Below are positions 41,459-52,288 of a stretch of DNA of 64,000 nucleotides, one piece after another; positions within the stretch are counted from its first letter, which is position 1; the number at the start of each line of letters is the position of its first letter. Made by a program: the position numbers and the translations under genes. The stretch is from Dactylorhiza incarnata. Taxonomy: Eukaryota > Streptophyta > Magnoliopsida > Asparagales > Orchidaceae. The notes beneath the pieces are model-generated. The model ran no database searches. It was not told the DNA's origin and saw only the letters and a program-made list of their open reading frames with translations. The stretch is taken from positions 3,261,501-3,325,500 of the forward strand of contig JAWHQI010000266.1 in assembly GCA_033032865.1 (NCBI GenBank). Direction: 5' to 3'.

Positions 41459-44400
41459 ATGGAAGGTGGATACACAAGAGGTCTTGGTATTGAACTCCTC
41501 ACATCGACTAACTTTAAAAAATGGAAGTCATGTATGGAGAGTTACATGCTTGGCGAGGATCTATGGGAGGTAGTTGGAGGAGAAGACACACATGAGGTGT
41601 TTCTAGCAGGAGATAATATGGTAGAGGTGAGACTTTGGAGGAGGACGAATGCTAAGGCAGAGTTCACTCTCAAAAGGGCTATCTCACCGGAGCTGTTTGA
41701 TCACATCATCGGATGCAAATCTGCTGCTGAGATTTGGACATCCTTGGTTGGGTTGTTCAATAAGAAGAATGTAGCGAGGCTACAATATCTTGAAAATGAG
41801 TTGGCGAAAGCCTCTCAAGGTGATCTTTCTATTTCCACTTTCTTTCTCAAAATGAAGAACCTCACGGCAGAGATTTCTGCGTTGGACCCTGATGAGCCTA
41901 TCTCTGAGGCAAAACTGAAGAGGCATATCATCCGCGGGTTGCGGAAGGAGTATATTGCCTTTGTGACTTCAGTTCAGGGTTGGGCAAATCAACCGTCGTT
42001 GTTGGAGCTGGAGAACCTTCTTGCTTCGCAAGAAAGTTTAGCAAGACAGATGGCGGAGGTTTCTATCTCCGGGGGAGAAAGTGATGTGATGTTCTCTGGG
42101 AAGAAGAAGAAGAAATGGGAGAAAAAGAAGCCGGTCATGATGAACCCTCCACTTCAGGTCAGCAAGATAGAGGCTATGCCCCTAAGTCCGATGGGAAGAA
42201 GAAAGGAGAGGGACCAAGGTGCTTTAGATGCAATAAGACCGGGCACTTCAAGAAAGATTGTCGGGTGAATCTTCAGTCGGGACATGCAGTGGAGAAGGAG
42301 ATGCCAAAGTCTGATGAAGTTGGATGGGGAGGAGCCTTTGTGTCTAATATAACGGCGATGCCCGTTAAGGCCTTGGCTTCCATCAACTATGATGAGGACT
42401 GGATTGTTGATTCAGGTTGTGGGCATCATCTCACCGGGGATGGATCAAAGTTCTCTGCTTTGGCACCTTACTCAGGTAACAATGCTATCATTACGGCTGA
42501 TAATTCAATTCATCCAGTAGAACACGAAGGTGTTGTCTCTCTGAGCAGTGATAAGGGTCCACTCACGTTGAGGAGTGTTTATCACGTGCCTGGTATGAAG
42601 AAAATCTCTTCTCTGTGACCAATGTGGTCGACGCCGGTTATCACGTTCTGTTTGGCCCAACAGAAGTGAAGTTTCTCAAAACTCAACCGGAGATAAAGGG
42701 AGATGTTATTCATGTCGGCAAGCGGGTGAAGGACTTGTTCGTTTTATCGACAAGTACCTATGTTGATAAGATGAGGACCAATGATGGCGCTGCCATCTGG
42801 CATGAAAGATTGGGGCATATAGGCATGGACAAATTGAAGGCTATGGCGGTAAGGGGCCTTGTCAATGGCTTGCCTAGCTTGTCCTCCTATGGAGACGGTC
42901 ATGTCTGCAAAGGATGTCAGTTTGGTAAGTCTCATCGACTTCCATTTGACAAATCGCAAACAAGGTGCAAAGTGCCGTTGGAGTGCATCCACAGTGATTT
43001 GATGGGACCGACTGCCACCCCAAGCCTTGGAGGCAACAGATTCATGTTGGTGTTGATTGACGATTACACCAGATATGTCTGGGTGTATTTTTTGAAGGAG
43101 AAGTCGGATGCATTTGCAAAATTTGTGGAGTTCAAGGAGCTGGTTGAAGGCCGGTTAGGCCTGCGGGTTAAAAAACTTAGAACTAACAATGGTGGGGAGT
43201 TCACCTCTGGTGAGTTCTCAAGTTTTTGCAGGAAGCATGGCATCAGGAGAGAGCTTACTTGTGCCCATACTCCACAACAGAATGACGTTGCCGAGAGGAA
43301 GATCCGTCATCTGATGGAAACTTGCAAATGCTGGCTTCATGCTAAGAGTATCCCAAAGTCCTTCTGGGCGGAGGGAATGTCTTGTGCAGCTTATGTCATC
43401 AACAGATTGCCTCTGAGTCCTATCAACATGAAGACCCCTCACGAACTAATGTTCAAGGAGAAGCCGAGTGTTGCACACCTTCGGGTGTTTGGATCAACCT
43501 GCTATGTGCACATTCCTGATGCTCTTCGGACAAAGCTAGATGCGAAAGCAAGGAAGCTAGTCTTTGTTGGGTATGATGAGCGGAAGAAGGGATGGAGATG
43601 CATGGATCCTGAGACACGGAGGTCAATTGTTTCTCGGGATGTGGTGTTCGATGAAGTGACTTCCTACAAGGGGAGTTCAGGAGTTGAGCTACCGGAAAGC
43701 AGGGTTGATATAAGAGGGAAGGTTGTTGAAGATCTTCAAGTGGAGTTGCCTGTTTCACCAGGAGCTCCAGCTGTGTCTAGCTCAGAGGCGGAATCTTCAG
43801 GTTCTGGAAGCAGGGGGAGCGATGCTCCAAGTTCGTCTGGAAGAGGAGCTTGCATAGAAGAAGAAGCTGAGGAGGTGGTTAGTCAGGAGCAACCTCTTAG
43901 GAGGTCGAAGAGGACTATTCAACCACCAGATCGATACACAGGAGGGAACATGGTGAACTTTGTTTCATGTTTCTTTGCTGGTCCCCTAGATGAGAGGGAG
44001 CCATCAAGCTTTGAGAAGGCCAGAGGCGTGAAGGAGTGGGACATTGCTATGCAAGAAGAGATGGCAGGTCTCGAGAAGAATGAGACATGGTCTCTTGTGC
44101 CCAAGCCCAAGGGCACCACTCCTGTGACATGCAAATGGGTCTTCAAGCTGAAGAAGAAAGCTGACGGCAGTATCGAGCGGTACAAGGCTCGCCTTGTGGC
44201 TCGCGGGTTCTCACAGCAGTACGGAGAAGATTATGATGAAACGTTCAGTCCTGTGGCAAAGATGACTTCGGTTCGGTTTGTTATTGCCTTGGCAGCTTCA
44301 AGTGGTTGGGAGATTTGGCAACTCAACGTGAAGAATGCCTTCTTATACGACGAGATTGACAAGGATATCTTCATGATCCAACCGCAAGGCTTCATCTCGA

Positions 44401-45539
44401 AGGAGTATCCGGACTACGTCTGTAAGTTGAAGAAGGCCCTGTATGGGTTGAAGCAAGCGCCTCGAGCGTGGTACGCGAAGATTGCAGAGTATCTCTTATT
44501 CTGCGGATTCTTTGCTTCAGACTCTGATTCTAGCTTGTTCATCAAGAAGGAGGGGGTGCTTCGGGTGATTGTGCTGCTGTATGTGGATGACATGATTGTC
44601 ACCGGGAACTCAAAGGAAGCTGTTGCAAGACTCAGGGCTGAGCTTGCTATCAGATTCGAGATGAAGGATCTGGGGAGCTCCACCATTTCCTTGGACTCGA
44701 GGTGCAGAGGCGGGAGGGCGGAGTGCTCATTTCTCAGGCAGGCTATGCGGAGCGGATTGTTCAGCGATTCGGCATGGAGGAAGGGAAGAGTAGCTCTATA
44801 CCTCTGGAGCAACATCATAAGCTTCGGAAGGATGAGGGGAGAGTTTTATCTGAACCGTTGGTTTTCCGAGCTCTGGTTGGGAGCTTGATCTACTTGACGA
44901 TCACAAGGCCAGATATTGCTCATGCAGTAGGCAAGGTGAGTCGGTACATGGCGGAACCACGGAAGCCTCATCTTCTGGCGGCAAAAGGCATCTTGAAGTA
45001 TGTGAAGTCGACCTCTGATTTGGGTCTCCTATATAGGAGAGGGTCAAGCTTGGAGTTGCATGGTTTCATGGATGCTGATTATGGGGGAGACGTGGATGAT
45101 CGGAGATCAACGTCTGGTTATGTCTTTATGACGGGTCCCACAGCTATCTCTTGGTGCAGCAAGAAGCAAGACTCGGTGTCCGTATCTACCACGGAAGCGG
45201 AGTACAAGGCTTCGGCCTTGGCAGCTCAGGAAGTCGTTTGGCTCAGGAGGTTGGTGGAGGACGTTCATCAGGGGGTTCGAGGTCCCACCTTGCTACGCGG
45301 AGACAATGAGAGTGCTCTCAAGCTGGTTAACAATCCAGTCTGTCACGCGAGGACCAAACATATAGAGATTGAGCACCATTTCATTCGTGAAAAGGTGTTG
45401 GGATGATCTCTTATGGTCGAGCATGTTCGGAGTGCGGACAATGTCGCAGACATCTTCACAAAGCCGCTGACGAAGGGACCGTTTACACGGTTAAGGGAAT
45501 TGCTCGGGCTAGTTTCCACTTCGCACTTCAAGGGGGAGT
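41459..45539 (+). pseudogene. C2 gag-pol polyprotein with three frameshifts and a stop
   Basis: Same domain order as C1. Gag (MEGGYTRGLGIELLTSTNFK...), knuckle CFRCNKTGHFKKDC, protease DWIVDSGCGHHLTGDG. Integrase has HERLGHIGMD...CKGCQFGK and HSDLMG, but RTNNGGEF where C1 has RTDNGGEF, so the second catalytic Asp is lost. RT has YVDDM, RNase H has DADYGGD and STTEAEY. Single-base frame breaks by comparison with C1 lie near 42135, 42604 (one A missing from an A-run) and 44677. A TGA is at 45404. The final codons FKGEC again run through the polypurine tract, with the stop (TGTTGA) in the LTR. Each defect alone would kill the protein. Confidence 0.95.
45528..45538 (+). promoter_or_regulatory. 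C2 polypurine tract
   Basis: CAAGGGGGAG run immediately before the 3' LTR start at 45539; same as in C1. Confidence 0.88.
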
Positions 45540-46710
45540 GTTGAAATTGTTGAAGTGGAGAAGGGAGTCCGGCCGGTCTGGAGGCTAGAGACCGCAGAGA
45601 CCGCGCGGTCTGCGCTGGTGCTCTAGCGGTTTGGTTCTGCGATCTCTCCCTGCCTGTTGTTCTGGCGATCTACTGCGATCGGCCAGTTTGTTCCCTGGTT
45701 TGGTCGCTAGCTCTGGCGACCTGCTGCGGGCTCTCCCTATCTTGCTACTGGCAGTCTGTTCGGCTGTTCTGGCAACTTGGTTCAAGTCGGCCAGATGTTT
45801 GTCTCTGCTTAGGCGATCTCAGGAAGGGTGGTCGTTGTGTCCGCACGGATTGTGCGCGGGCTGCTGCTGACTTCGGTCTTGGACTGAATCTTGTCCAAGT
45901 GTTGTGTTCGTGCGGTCTGCCTTGTGAGACCGTTCGCGATCTGATGGGCGGTTATTGTATCCCAGTTTGTGCAGTGATGACATTCGTCTCTCCGTCTATA
46001 AATAGGGGTGCAGGGCCCGTCATTCCTAACAAGAATTGTAAGAACAAAAGCCCGGATTGGTTCTTGCGGACTCAAGTTTTGAGGTCGCTCATTTTGGATG
46101 CGAGTTAACCGTTGTTTTGTTCGCAGGTTTGCGGTCAGCAGGGTGCGGTCTCCTTCCTTAGTGATTTCCGGTGGCTTGAATAAACAGTTCGTCTGCGGTC
46201 TGTCAGCGAACTGGTTTATTGTGTTCTTGTGCTGTTCGCAGCGAGCTCAGCGATCAGGCGACCTTCAGCATTTAGGCGATCAGAGTTGCGGTCTGGCGAC
46301 AGCTTCAGTTCTTTGTTTAGTTCAATAAAGCTTCAGTTCGTGCGGTCTGGGATTGCGGTCTGGCAGTGCAGGTTGTCTGCTTCTGTTCGCGCGGTCTCAA
46401 GGTGTTTCTGCGGTCTGACTGTGCAAGCGGTCTGAGAGTACAGCAGAGCAAGCCGGGCGACCTGAGCCTTTTTGCGGTCTGTGCGGTCTCTGCTTTGGCA
46501 GACCGCTAGTTTCAGTTTTGGTATGTTTGTTCTTCTCATCTCCGTGATTCTTATGAATCATGTCTCTCCATGTATACCTCGAAGTGTAAAGCAGTTCTGT
46601 TTCAATAAAGATTTCTCGTGTTGCTGTTTTTGGCATTGTGGTTGTTTGGCTATAACTCTTGTTGATACAACTCCTGCTTACACCTAAACGGTCTTTCAAA
46701 AATTTTAACA
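45539..46710 (+). repeat. C2 3' LTR
   Basis: 1172 bp, matches 40197-41369 with scattered changes, ends TTTTAACA, followed by ATACA. Confidence 0.95.
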
Positions 46711-46715
46711 ATACA

Positions 46716-47168
46716 ACTGTATATTTATAGTTGCGTCGAATAGTATTCGACACACCTTTGAGTTCTATTCTATGCCAGCTTCGAGAGCTACCTGAATTAG
46801 ATAATTCGAATAGCATTCGACACAAAGTCAATTTCATATCGACGTATGCGTCGACTTAATATTCGCTGACCAAATTGGAAGCTGCGTAGATTACAAATTG
46901 ATGCAACGTCGACATATCAAGCGCATGCAGTTTCATTTTTAGAAGCTGCTTCAACACATTTTGGCGCGCTGAATATTAATCTTTGTCGACGGTGCGTCGA
47001 ATACAACCCTAAGTTGCGACGTATCATCTTTTTTAAAGCAACTTAGGCGTCGAATTCATTACGCTTTCGAATTCTCTCCCTCTAGCTCTCATGCTCTCTT
47101 TCTCTCCAACTCTCATGCATTCTTCTCCCACTCTCTCTTTCTCTTGTGTTTGCAGGTACTACAGATTA
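46716..47168 (+). promoter_or_regulatory. S1 post-pol leader: CGTCGA dyads and a splice-acceptor-like tract
   Basis: Resumes S1 after C2. A dyad GCGTCGA-N7-TCGACAC lies at 46733-46753. Further ACGTCGA/TCGACG words follow to about 47060. Then a long CT-rich tract (about 47080-47150) ends TTTGCAG at 47155, a strong 3' splice-site pattern. Joined across S2, the ATG of the S1 post-pol ORF follows 14 bases later. This suggests that ORF is made from a spliced message. S2 interrupts at GATTA (47164-47168). Confidence 0.6.
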
Positions 47169-47250
47169 TGTTGGGGAAATGATTTATCTTAACTCCTAAA
47201 AATGAGTAGAATATAAATTTTAAGAATGAAAAATCAGTCTAAGTAATTAT

Positions 47251-47293
47251 GCGTCGAATAGTATTCGACGCAACGTCGAAGTGTAGTCGACGT
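47251..47293 (+). repeat. Tandem pair of 21-bp CGTCGA dyads in the S2 5' LTR
   Basis: GCGTCGA-N7-TCGACGC (47251-47271) and ACGTCGA-N7-TCGACGT (47273-47293) are separated by one base. The first is a perfect palindrome about its centre. The same pair is at 62113-62155. Looser copies continue to 47465. Confidence 0.92.
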
Positions 47294-48157
47294 TCCTTTC
47301 AGAATGAGTCAAAGCAACTCTAAACAGAATTCGACGTAACCTATGTCGACGTAACTCTGACTTCTAGTCGACGTATCTAGTGAAGTCGACGCACCTTAGT
47401 CGACGCACCTTCCATATTCTCCTCTCGACGTCCAGCCAGTCTGAAATCGACGCTTCCATCAAATAGTAATCGACGCACATCGATTTCTATGTCAAATTCA
47501 AAACACGCCAGATCTCTTTACTTCTTTCTGTAGATCTGATTCTTATGGAATTATATTATTCTTTTATAGCCGTTCTGAATCAGTCTTTCCTTCTAATTGA
47601 TTCTTGGCTAAATAGATTAAGTTTATTATGGATATTATTTGAAATCAGAATGATCTCTTTCCTTCTACAGAAATATTGATTATGGAATCTTTTCTCTCTT
47701 ACTATTTCTCTGACTGCTAATTAATTATTCTCCTATAGTATTCTTTGAATAACCAGAGCTATAGATAAGAGGGAAATCAGTAGAGAAGAAAAGGAAGTGA
47801 TCCACTCCATACATTTGAAATAGAGGAAAAGCTCCCAAGAGAAAAGTGAGAAAAGCTGAGAGAAGTGATAGTGTGCTGAAGCAAACAACAAGCCTTCTTC
47901 TTCTCCTTCTTCTGAACTCATACTGCTACAATTTCTGAAAGCTCTCATTTAAAAAGTGAAAGGCCTACAATCTCCTTCTCACTATAGAAGAGAGATTTCA
48001 AATTCACTATACTTGTGCTTCTAATCTTCTTGCTAGGAAGAAGATTCTTTCTTGTTTCTATTGTTTCTCTTCTACTTCTTCTTCCTATCTTCATTTCATT
48101 TTTCAAACAGTGTAAAAGAGTTTTTAGAATCTCTCTTCAAAAAAATTCAGTTGTACT

Positions 48158-48226
48158 GGTTCTAAGAGTCTCCTTATCAAAAGACTCAGGCTGGTTCTAA
48201 GAGTCTCCTTATCAAAAGACTAAGTA
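48158..48226 (+). repeat. Hairpin minisatellite in the S2 5' LTR (2 units)
   Basis: Two units of GGTTCTAAGAGTCTCC then TTATCAAAAGACT (35-bp step), the same unit as the four in S1. It lies downstream of the TATA element, so it should be part of the RNA leader. The second copy is at 63018-63086 in the 3' LTR. Confidence 0.88.
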
Positions 48227-48518
48227 CAAGATAGTGAATTCCTACCAAGGGGGTAGAAGAGTGGACTACCCAAAGTTTGGGGAACCACTATATTTCTTTG
48301 TGTTGTGCTGTGATTTTCTTCTTGCTATTTTACTTTCTTTACTTGCTTAATTCTTGTTGGTGTGTGTGGGAAGCTTAAATCTGTGATTATTACACATATA
48401 TATGTATATTAGTTAATTTTGCACAAAGTATTTTTAAATCTCTATTCACCCCCTCCCCCCCCCCCCCCCCCCCCCCCCCTCTAGAGAATTCTAGTGAGGT
48501 TAACTGTGCACTTTCAAT

Positions 48519-48530
48519 TGGTATCAGAGC
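48519..48530 (+). promoter_or_regulatory. S2 primer-binding site
   Basis: TGGTATCAGAGC, two bases after the LTR end; perfect initiator-Met type. Confidence 0.92.
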
Positions 48531-48613
48531 TAGGTTGATCAAAAAGGGGTAACTCCTTGATCAAAAAGATCCTACCTCATATATATATATATTTCTAAGA
48601 ACTAATTTTTTTT

Positions 48614-50662
48614 ATGGCACAAATCAAAGATTATGCTTCCACCAGACCACCAATTTGCAACCTTGAGAAGTATGCACTTTGGAAAACAAGAATTAAAATT
48701 TATCTAAACTCTATTGATGGAGAATTATTTGATGTTATTATGACAGGTCCTCCCAAGCCATTCAAGAAGGACTCAAGTGGAAAGGTCACAGAAACACTTG
48801 CTCCAAAGGCTCAATGGACAGATGAAGAAAAGAAAGCTCATGCATGTGATGCCAAGGCTATGAATATCTTAGTCTCAACCCTCTCAGATGAAACCTTCCA
48901 AAAGATTGCTGAATGTGAGTCAGCTAAGGAAATATGGGAAGCTCTCACTAAAATGGTAGAAGGGAGTGCTGACGAGAGAAAAGATAGAAAGGCATTACTC
49001 ATCTCTCAATATGAAAACTTCCAGAAGAAAGATAGTGAAAGTGTTGCTGACATGTATGCCAGATTCAACCTCATAAGAAATGAGTTAAGAACACTTGAGA
49101 AGGACATATCTCTCACTGAGATAAATGACAAATTGCTAACTTGCTTCCCTAGCTCTTGGGACTCAAGAATTTGGCCAATTAGAGACTCCAGAAGCCAAAA
49201 TGAAATCTCAACAGATGTTCTGTTGGGTAAATTAAGGTTCTATGAACAGTTGTTGAAGACAAGAGCCGAGAAAGAAGAGAAAGAAAAGACTTCTTCACTC
49301 TCAAAGGAAAAGAGTATTGCTTTAAAAGCTACTGCAGGTGAACCCTCTACAAGTGATGAGGAGCTGATCAGTCTACTAGCCAGAAGGTTCAAGAAGTGGA
49401 TCAAAACAGAAGGATCCAGAAGGAGAGATTCAAAAACCAGGTATGATAAAACTCCTACTAAAGAGATTATATGTTACTCTTGCAGGAAACCTGGACACAT
49501 TGCACCTGAATGTCCTAAAGAGATCAGTAACAAGAAAGATCTGAAAAGAACAGATCTAAAGAAGAAGAAGAAAGAGAAAAGATTCATTGCTCAATCATGG
49601 AGTGATTCAGAATCTGAAGGAAGTACCTCATCTAAAAATGATCAAGAAGAGGCTAAGCAAGAGGAAACCTGTTTGATGGCTACTGAGAAGCCTGAAGATA
49701 AATCTCTGGTAAATATATTTGATGATATAGACTTCTCTTCTACTGATTTCAAAAATAATTTCAAATAATGTTGTTTAGATCAAGTCAAATCTGAAAAGGA
49801 AATAAAAGAACTAAGAAATGAATTGAACAATCTCAAACAAATGGATACACAATACAAAAACTATGAGCTCAGTCAAGAACTCTCTAGATCAGAGGAGCAA
49901 CTAGATAAAATAAATACTGAAAATCAAACACTGAAAAATGAGCTAGCAAAGGCAAAAGCCTTTGAAGATTCTCTAAATGGGAGAAGTCAAAAACTCAAGA
50001 AAATCTCTGAAAATCTCACTGATAGATTTAGACAACTAGAGTTTAATACTGATATAGAACCCAGACCTCAGTCACCCAGCAAACTTGTCTGGAGACATCC
50101 TATCCACTTCACTAGGAAGAATAATCTCATAGGAGAAGAATCACAAGAAAATCTTGAAACAATTACTGTTTTCAATAAAAATAATTTCACTATGTATGAA
50201 GGAATCCTAGGTAAATATCCTCTGAAAAGAAACAAACTTGCGTCGAATCAGTATCGACGTGCGTCGAATTCTACTCAACGCAACTCAAATAATACATCGA
50301 TTTCTAATCAACGCATACACCGAAATACGTTGACTCCCAATCACCGCAACCTCTCCTATGCTTCGACTAAAAGAGAACACAGAATGAAGGAAGTGTCGAC
50401 TTCGACTCGACGCAACCTAAAACATAAGTCGAATTCATATCGACGCAACCAATCTAACAGAAATATCTCCTTTTCCAAAAAGTCTTCTCAATCCATTTCT
50501 TTTTATTATGAATACTATTTCTGCAATATTACTAAAGACTGTTGGTATGATAAGCCAACACTCCTAAAGAAGAAAGGGTACTCTGAAAAACCAACTTACT
50601 CTTTCATTGAACCTTTTTCTGTTGGGAGGAAGGGACCCCAGCTTAGCAGGGTCCAAACTAAT
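48614..50662 (+). pseudogene. gag: S2 gag (interrupted by S3, one internal stop)
   Basis: SIRE-type Gag, the structural and RNA-binding protein. MAQIKDYASTRPPICNLEKY..., FDVIMTGPPKPF, ESAKEIWEALTKMVEG, LLISQYENFQKK and SLTEINDKLLTCFPSSWDSR form the capsid part. CCHC knuckle CYSCRKPGHIAPEC near 49475. A long charged C-terminal part (NELAKAKAFEDSLNGRSQKL) probably forms a coiled coil. TAA at 49766 breaks the frame once; beyond it the same frame is open to the S3 insertion. Around residues 540-615 the protein is Asn/Arg/Ser-rich because this DNA is the CGTCGA dyad array, a block absent from S1 gag. An aromatic YYEYYFCNITKDCWYDK region follows. Confidence 0.9.
50240..50450 (+). repeat. CGTCGA dyad array inside S2 gag coding sequence
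   Basis: GCGTCGA-N7-TCGACGT (50240-50260) abuts GCGTCGA-N7-TCAACGC (50261-50281). More degenerate copies follow, including TCGACTTCGACTCGACGCAA and GTCGAATTCATATCGACGCA (near 50396-50450). It uses the same words as the LTR dyads. Unit length 21 keeps the reading frame. Confidence 0.85.
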
Positions 50663-50970
50663 TGTTGGGTATTGTAGCCACAATTACCTTGATTTGAAGA
50701 AGTGTTCCTTTGAACTAAGTTGAATTGAGTTGTATTTGATGTTGTTCTCTAGTTATGTGTTTGTAGGTTCTAAATTGCTAAGTGCACACCAAAGTCAGGT
50801 TGCAATGGATCACCAAACACAGTTCTAGACAACATAATCCCTCATTGTGTAGAACAAAGTGTTGGTCCATGTGTAATCTCTCTATTGAGATGTACTTCAT
50901 ATACTCATAACTGAAGGTTTTCAAGTTTGAGGAATGGAGCAGGTTTTCAGAAGAAAAGAAATTTTTGCTG

Positions 50971-51305
50971 AGTCAATTCGTCGAGATATATCGTGAAGTT
51001 CCGATGAATCTCGACGAATCCAGACAGAAGCTAAATTTCTAGCTTAAAGAAGAAATTTCTGCGGCTAAGTCTATTCGTCGAATGTTCTCGAGAACTCCCA
51101 ACGAATATCGACGAATGCAGACAGAAGTCAAAAAGGCAGACTTGTGAAGGAAAATGTGCGGCTAAGTCAATTCATCGAATGTTCCCGAGAACTCCCGACG
51201 AATTCTGACGAATGAAAACAGAAGACAGTTTTCAAGCCTTGATCAGTATTTTTCAATGGCCAAGTCAATTCGTCGAATGTTCACGTGAAGTCTCGACGAA
51301 TGACG
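50971..51305 (+). repeat. Four long CGTCGA/TCGACG dyads in the S3 5' LTR
   Basis: Each reads (A)ATTCGTCGAATGTTC... then CGACGAAT some 20-40 bases later, separated by CAGACAGAAG-type spacers. The 3' LTR has the same four at about 55264-55600. Related in wording to the 21-bp dyads of S1/S2 but with a longer, partly self-complementary centre (TTCTCGAGAA in copies 2-3). Confidence 0.85.
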
Positions 51306-51418
51306 GACAGACGGATTTCAAATTTCAGTTTCATTTTCGAAAATTAGGGTTGGCCGCCATGTACAGTACACGTGGCGATCCCTCCTTGTTTGTCGCCCGA
51401 GACGTTGGAGGTCTTCCT

Positions 51419-51426
51419 ATAAATAA
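51419..51426 (+). promoter_or_regulatory. S3 LTR TATA box
   Basis: TATAAATA, with the equivalent at 55712-55719 in the 3' LTR. Confidence 0.7.
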
Positions 51427-51800
51427 TCTCTTATTTTAGGGCAAGAAGAAGAAAAAAGAAATCACCCGATTGAAAAAGAAGAAGCAGCCGGTTCTTCCTC
51501 GCCTGCTGTACAAGTTTTATGAGATCTAACTTCTGCACCTCTCAAGATTCTTTCTTCAGTGATGCTAGAGATTTCTCAGATAAGAAGGCCTTTGATCAAG
51601 TGATGCTCTCAATATTGAAGATCTTTTTGATTTAATCAAAGGGCCTACTCAGATCAGGTTTGCCGATTCTTTATTCTTCCTAATCCTTGAAGATCCAAGC
51701 TTCCACTCTAAAGGAAGAAGAAGATTCAGTATCTCCAGATCTGAAGTTAATCTCTATTGAGATTCAAGAGAAGTTTCGTTTCAAACTTTATTTAATTTCT

Positions 51801-51967
51801 GTAGGAGTTTTTACTCCGAGTTATTTTGTAGGAGTTGTTTACTCCGAGTTGTAGGAGTTGTTTACTCCGAGTTGTAGGAGTTGTTTACTCCGAGTTGTAT
51901 GAGTTGTTTACTCTGAGTTGTAGGAGTTGTTTACTCCGAGTTTGTAGGAGTCGTTGTCTCCGAGTGT
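51801..51967 (+). repeat. 23-bp hairpin minisatellite in the S3 5' LTR (5 regular units)
   Basis: Units of GTAGGAGTTGTTTACTCC + GAGTT start at 51828, 51851, 51874, 51897 and 51920, flanked by variant units at 51801 and 51944. GGAGT and ACTCC can pair around a TTGTT-type loop. It lies about 380 bases downstream of the TATA box, inside the predicted RNA leader. Confidence 0.92.
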
Positions 51968-52199
51968 AGGATTTGTTGATAAATCCGAGTTTTGGTGAAG
52001 TTGCCAACGCTAGCCCGAAGTGCTAGATAGACGGAGCGGGAGAGAGGAGTACCCACCCTTGGGGAACCTCTATAAATCTTGTGTCTCTGTGCTGTGATTT
52101 TTGTTGTGTTTATGCAAAATTTTTTATTCCGCAATCGCAGTAGAGATCACCTATTCACCCCCCTCTAGGTGGTTTAGGTAGACAACGATTTCTTTCAAT

Positions 52200-52211
52200 T
52201 GGTATCAAAGC
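52200..52211 (+). promoter_or_regulatory. S3 primer-binding site (variant)
   Basis: TGGTATCAAAGC, one base different from TGGTATCAGAGC, two bases after the LTR end. Confidence 0.85.
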
Positions 52212-52288
52212 GAGGTTATCTTTAAGAGGTTAACACCTAGATTAAAGATCCTTCTTCGTTGTCAAGATCTCTATCTCTGGACAGAGGC

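Larger units (their letters stand above)
40197..46710 (+). mobile_element. C2: complete Ty1/copia element, 6514 bp, sister of C1
   Basis: LTRs 40197-41369 and 45539-46710 (1173 and 1172 bp) start TGTTGAAATTG and end TTTTAACA. Target duplication ATACA lies at 40192-40196 and 46711-46715. Polyprotein strongly similar to C1 over its whole length, but with three frame breaks and one stop. The LTRs differ from those of C1 in sequence while keeping GCGGTCT words, the TATAAATAGG box and the CATGTCTCGCCATGTATACC block. Confidence 0.97.
47169..48516 (+). repeat. S2 5' LTR
   Basis: Contains CGTCGA dyads from 47251 to about 47465. A TATA-like CTATAGATAAG lies at 47759, intact as TATAAATA in the 3' LTR. 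Two hairpin units sit at 48158-48226, then a CTACCAAGGGGGTAG stem and a 25-base C-run (48455-48479) before the end ...CTTTCA. No credible ORF. Confidence 0.95.
50663..52197 (+). repeat. S3 5' LTR
   Basis: Contains four ~55-95-bp-spaced dyads of the form ATTCGTCGA...CGACGAAT (50971-51305), TATAAATA at 51419 and a 23-bp hairpin minisatellite (51801-51967). A GGGGAACCTCTATAAATC block shared with S1/S2 follows, then a TTCACCCCCCTCTAGG end. Confidence 0.95.
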
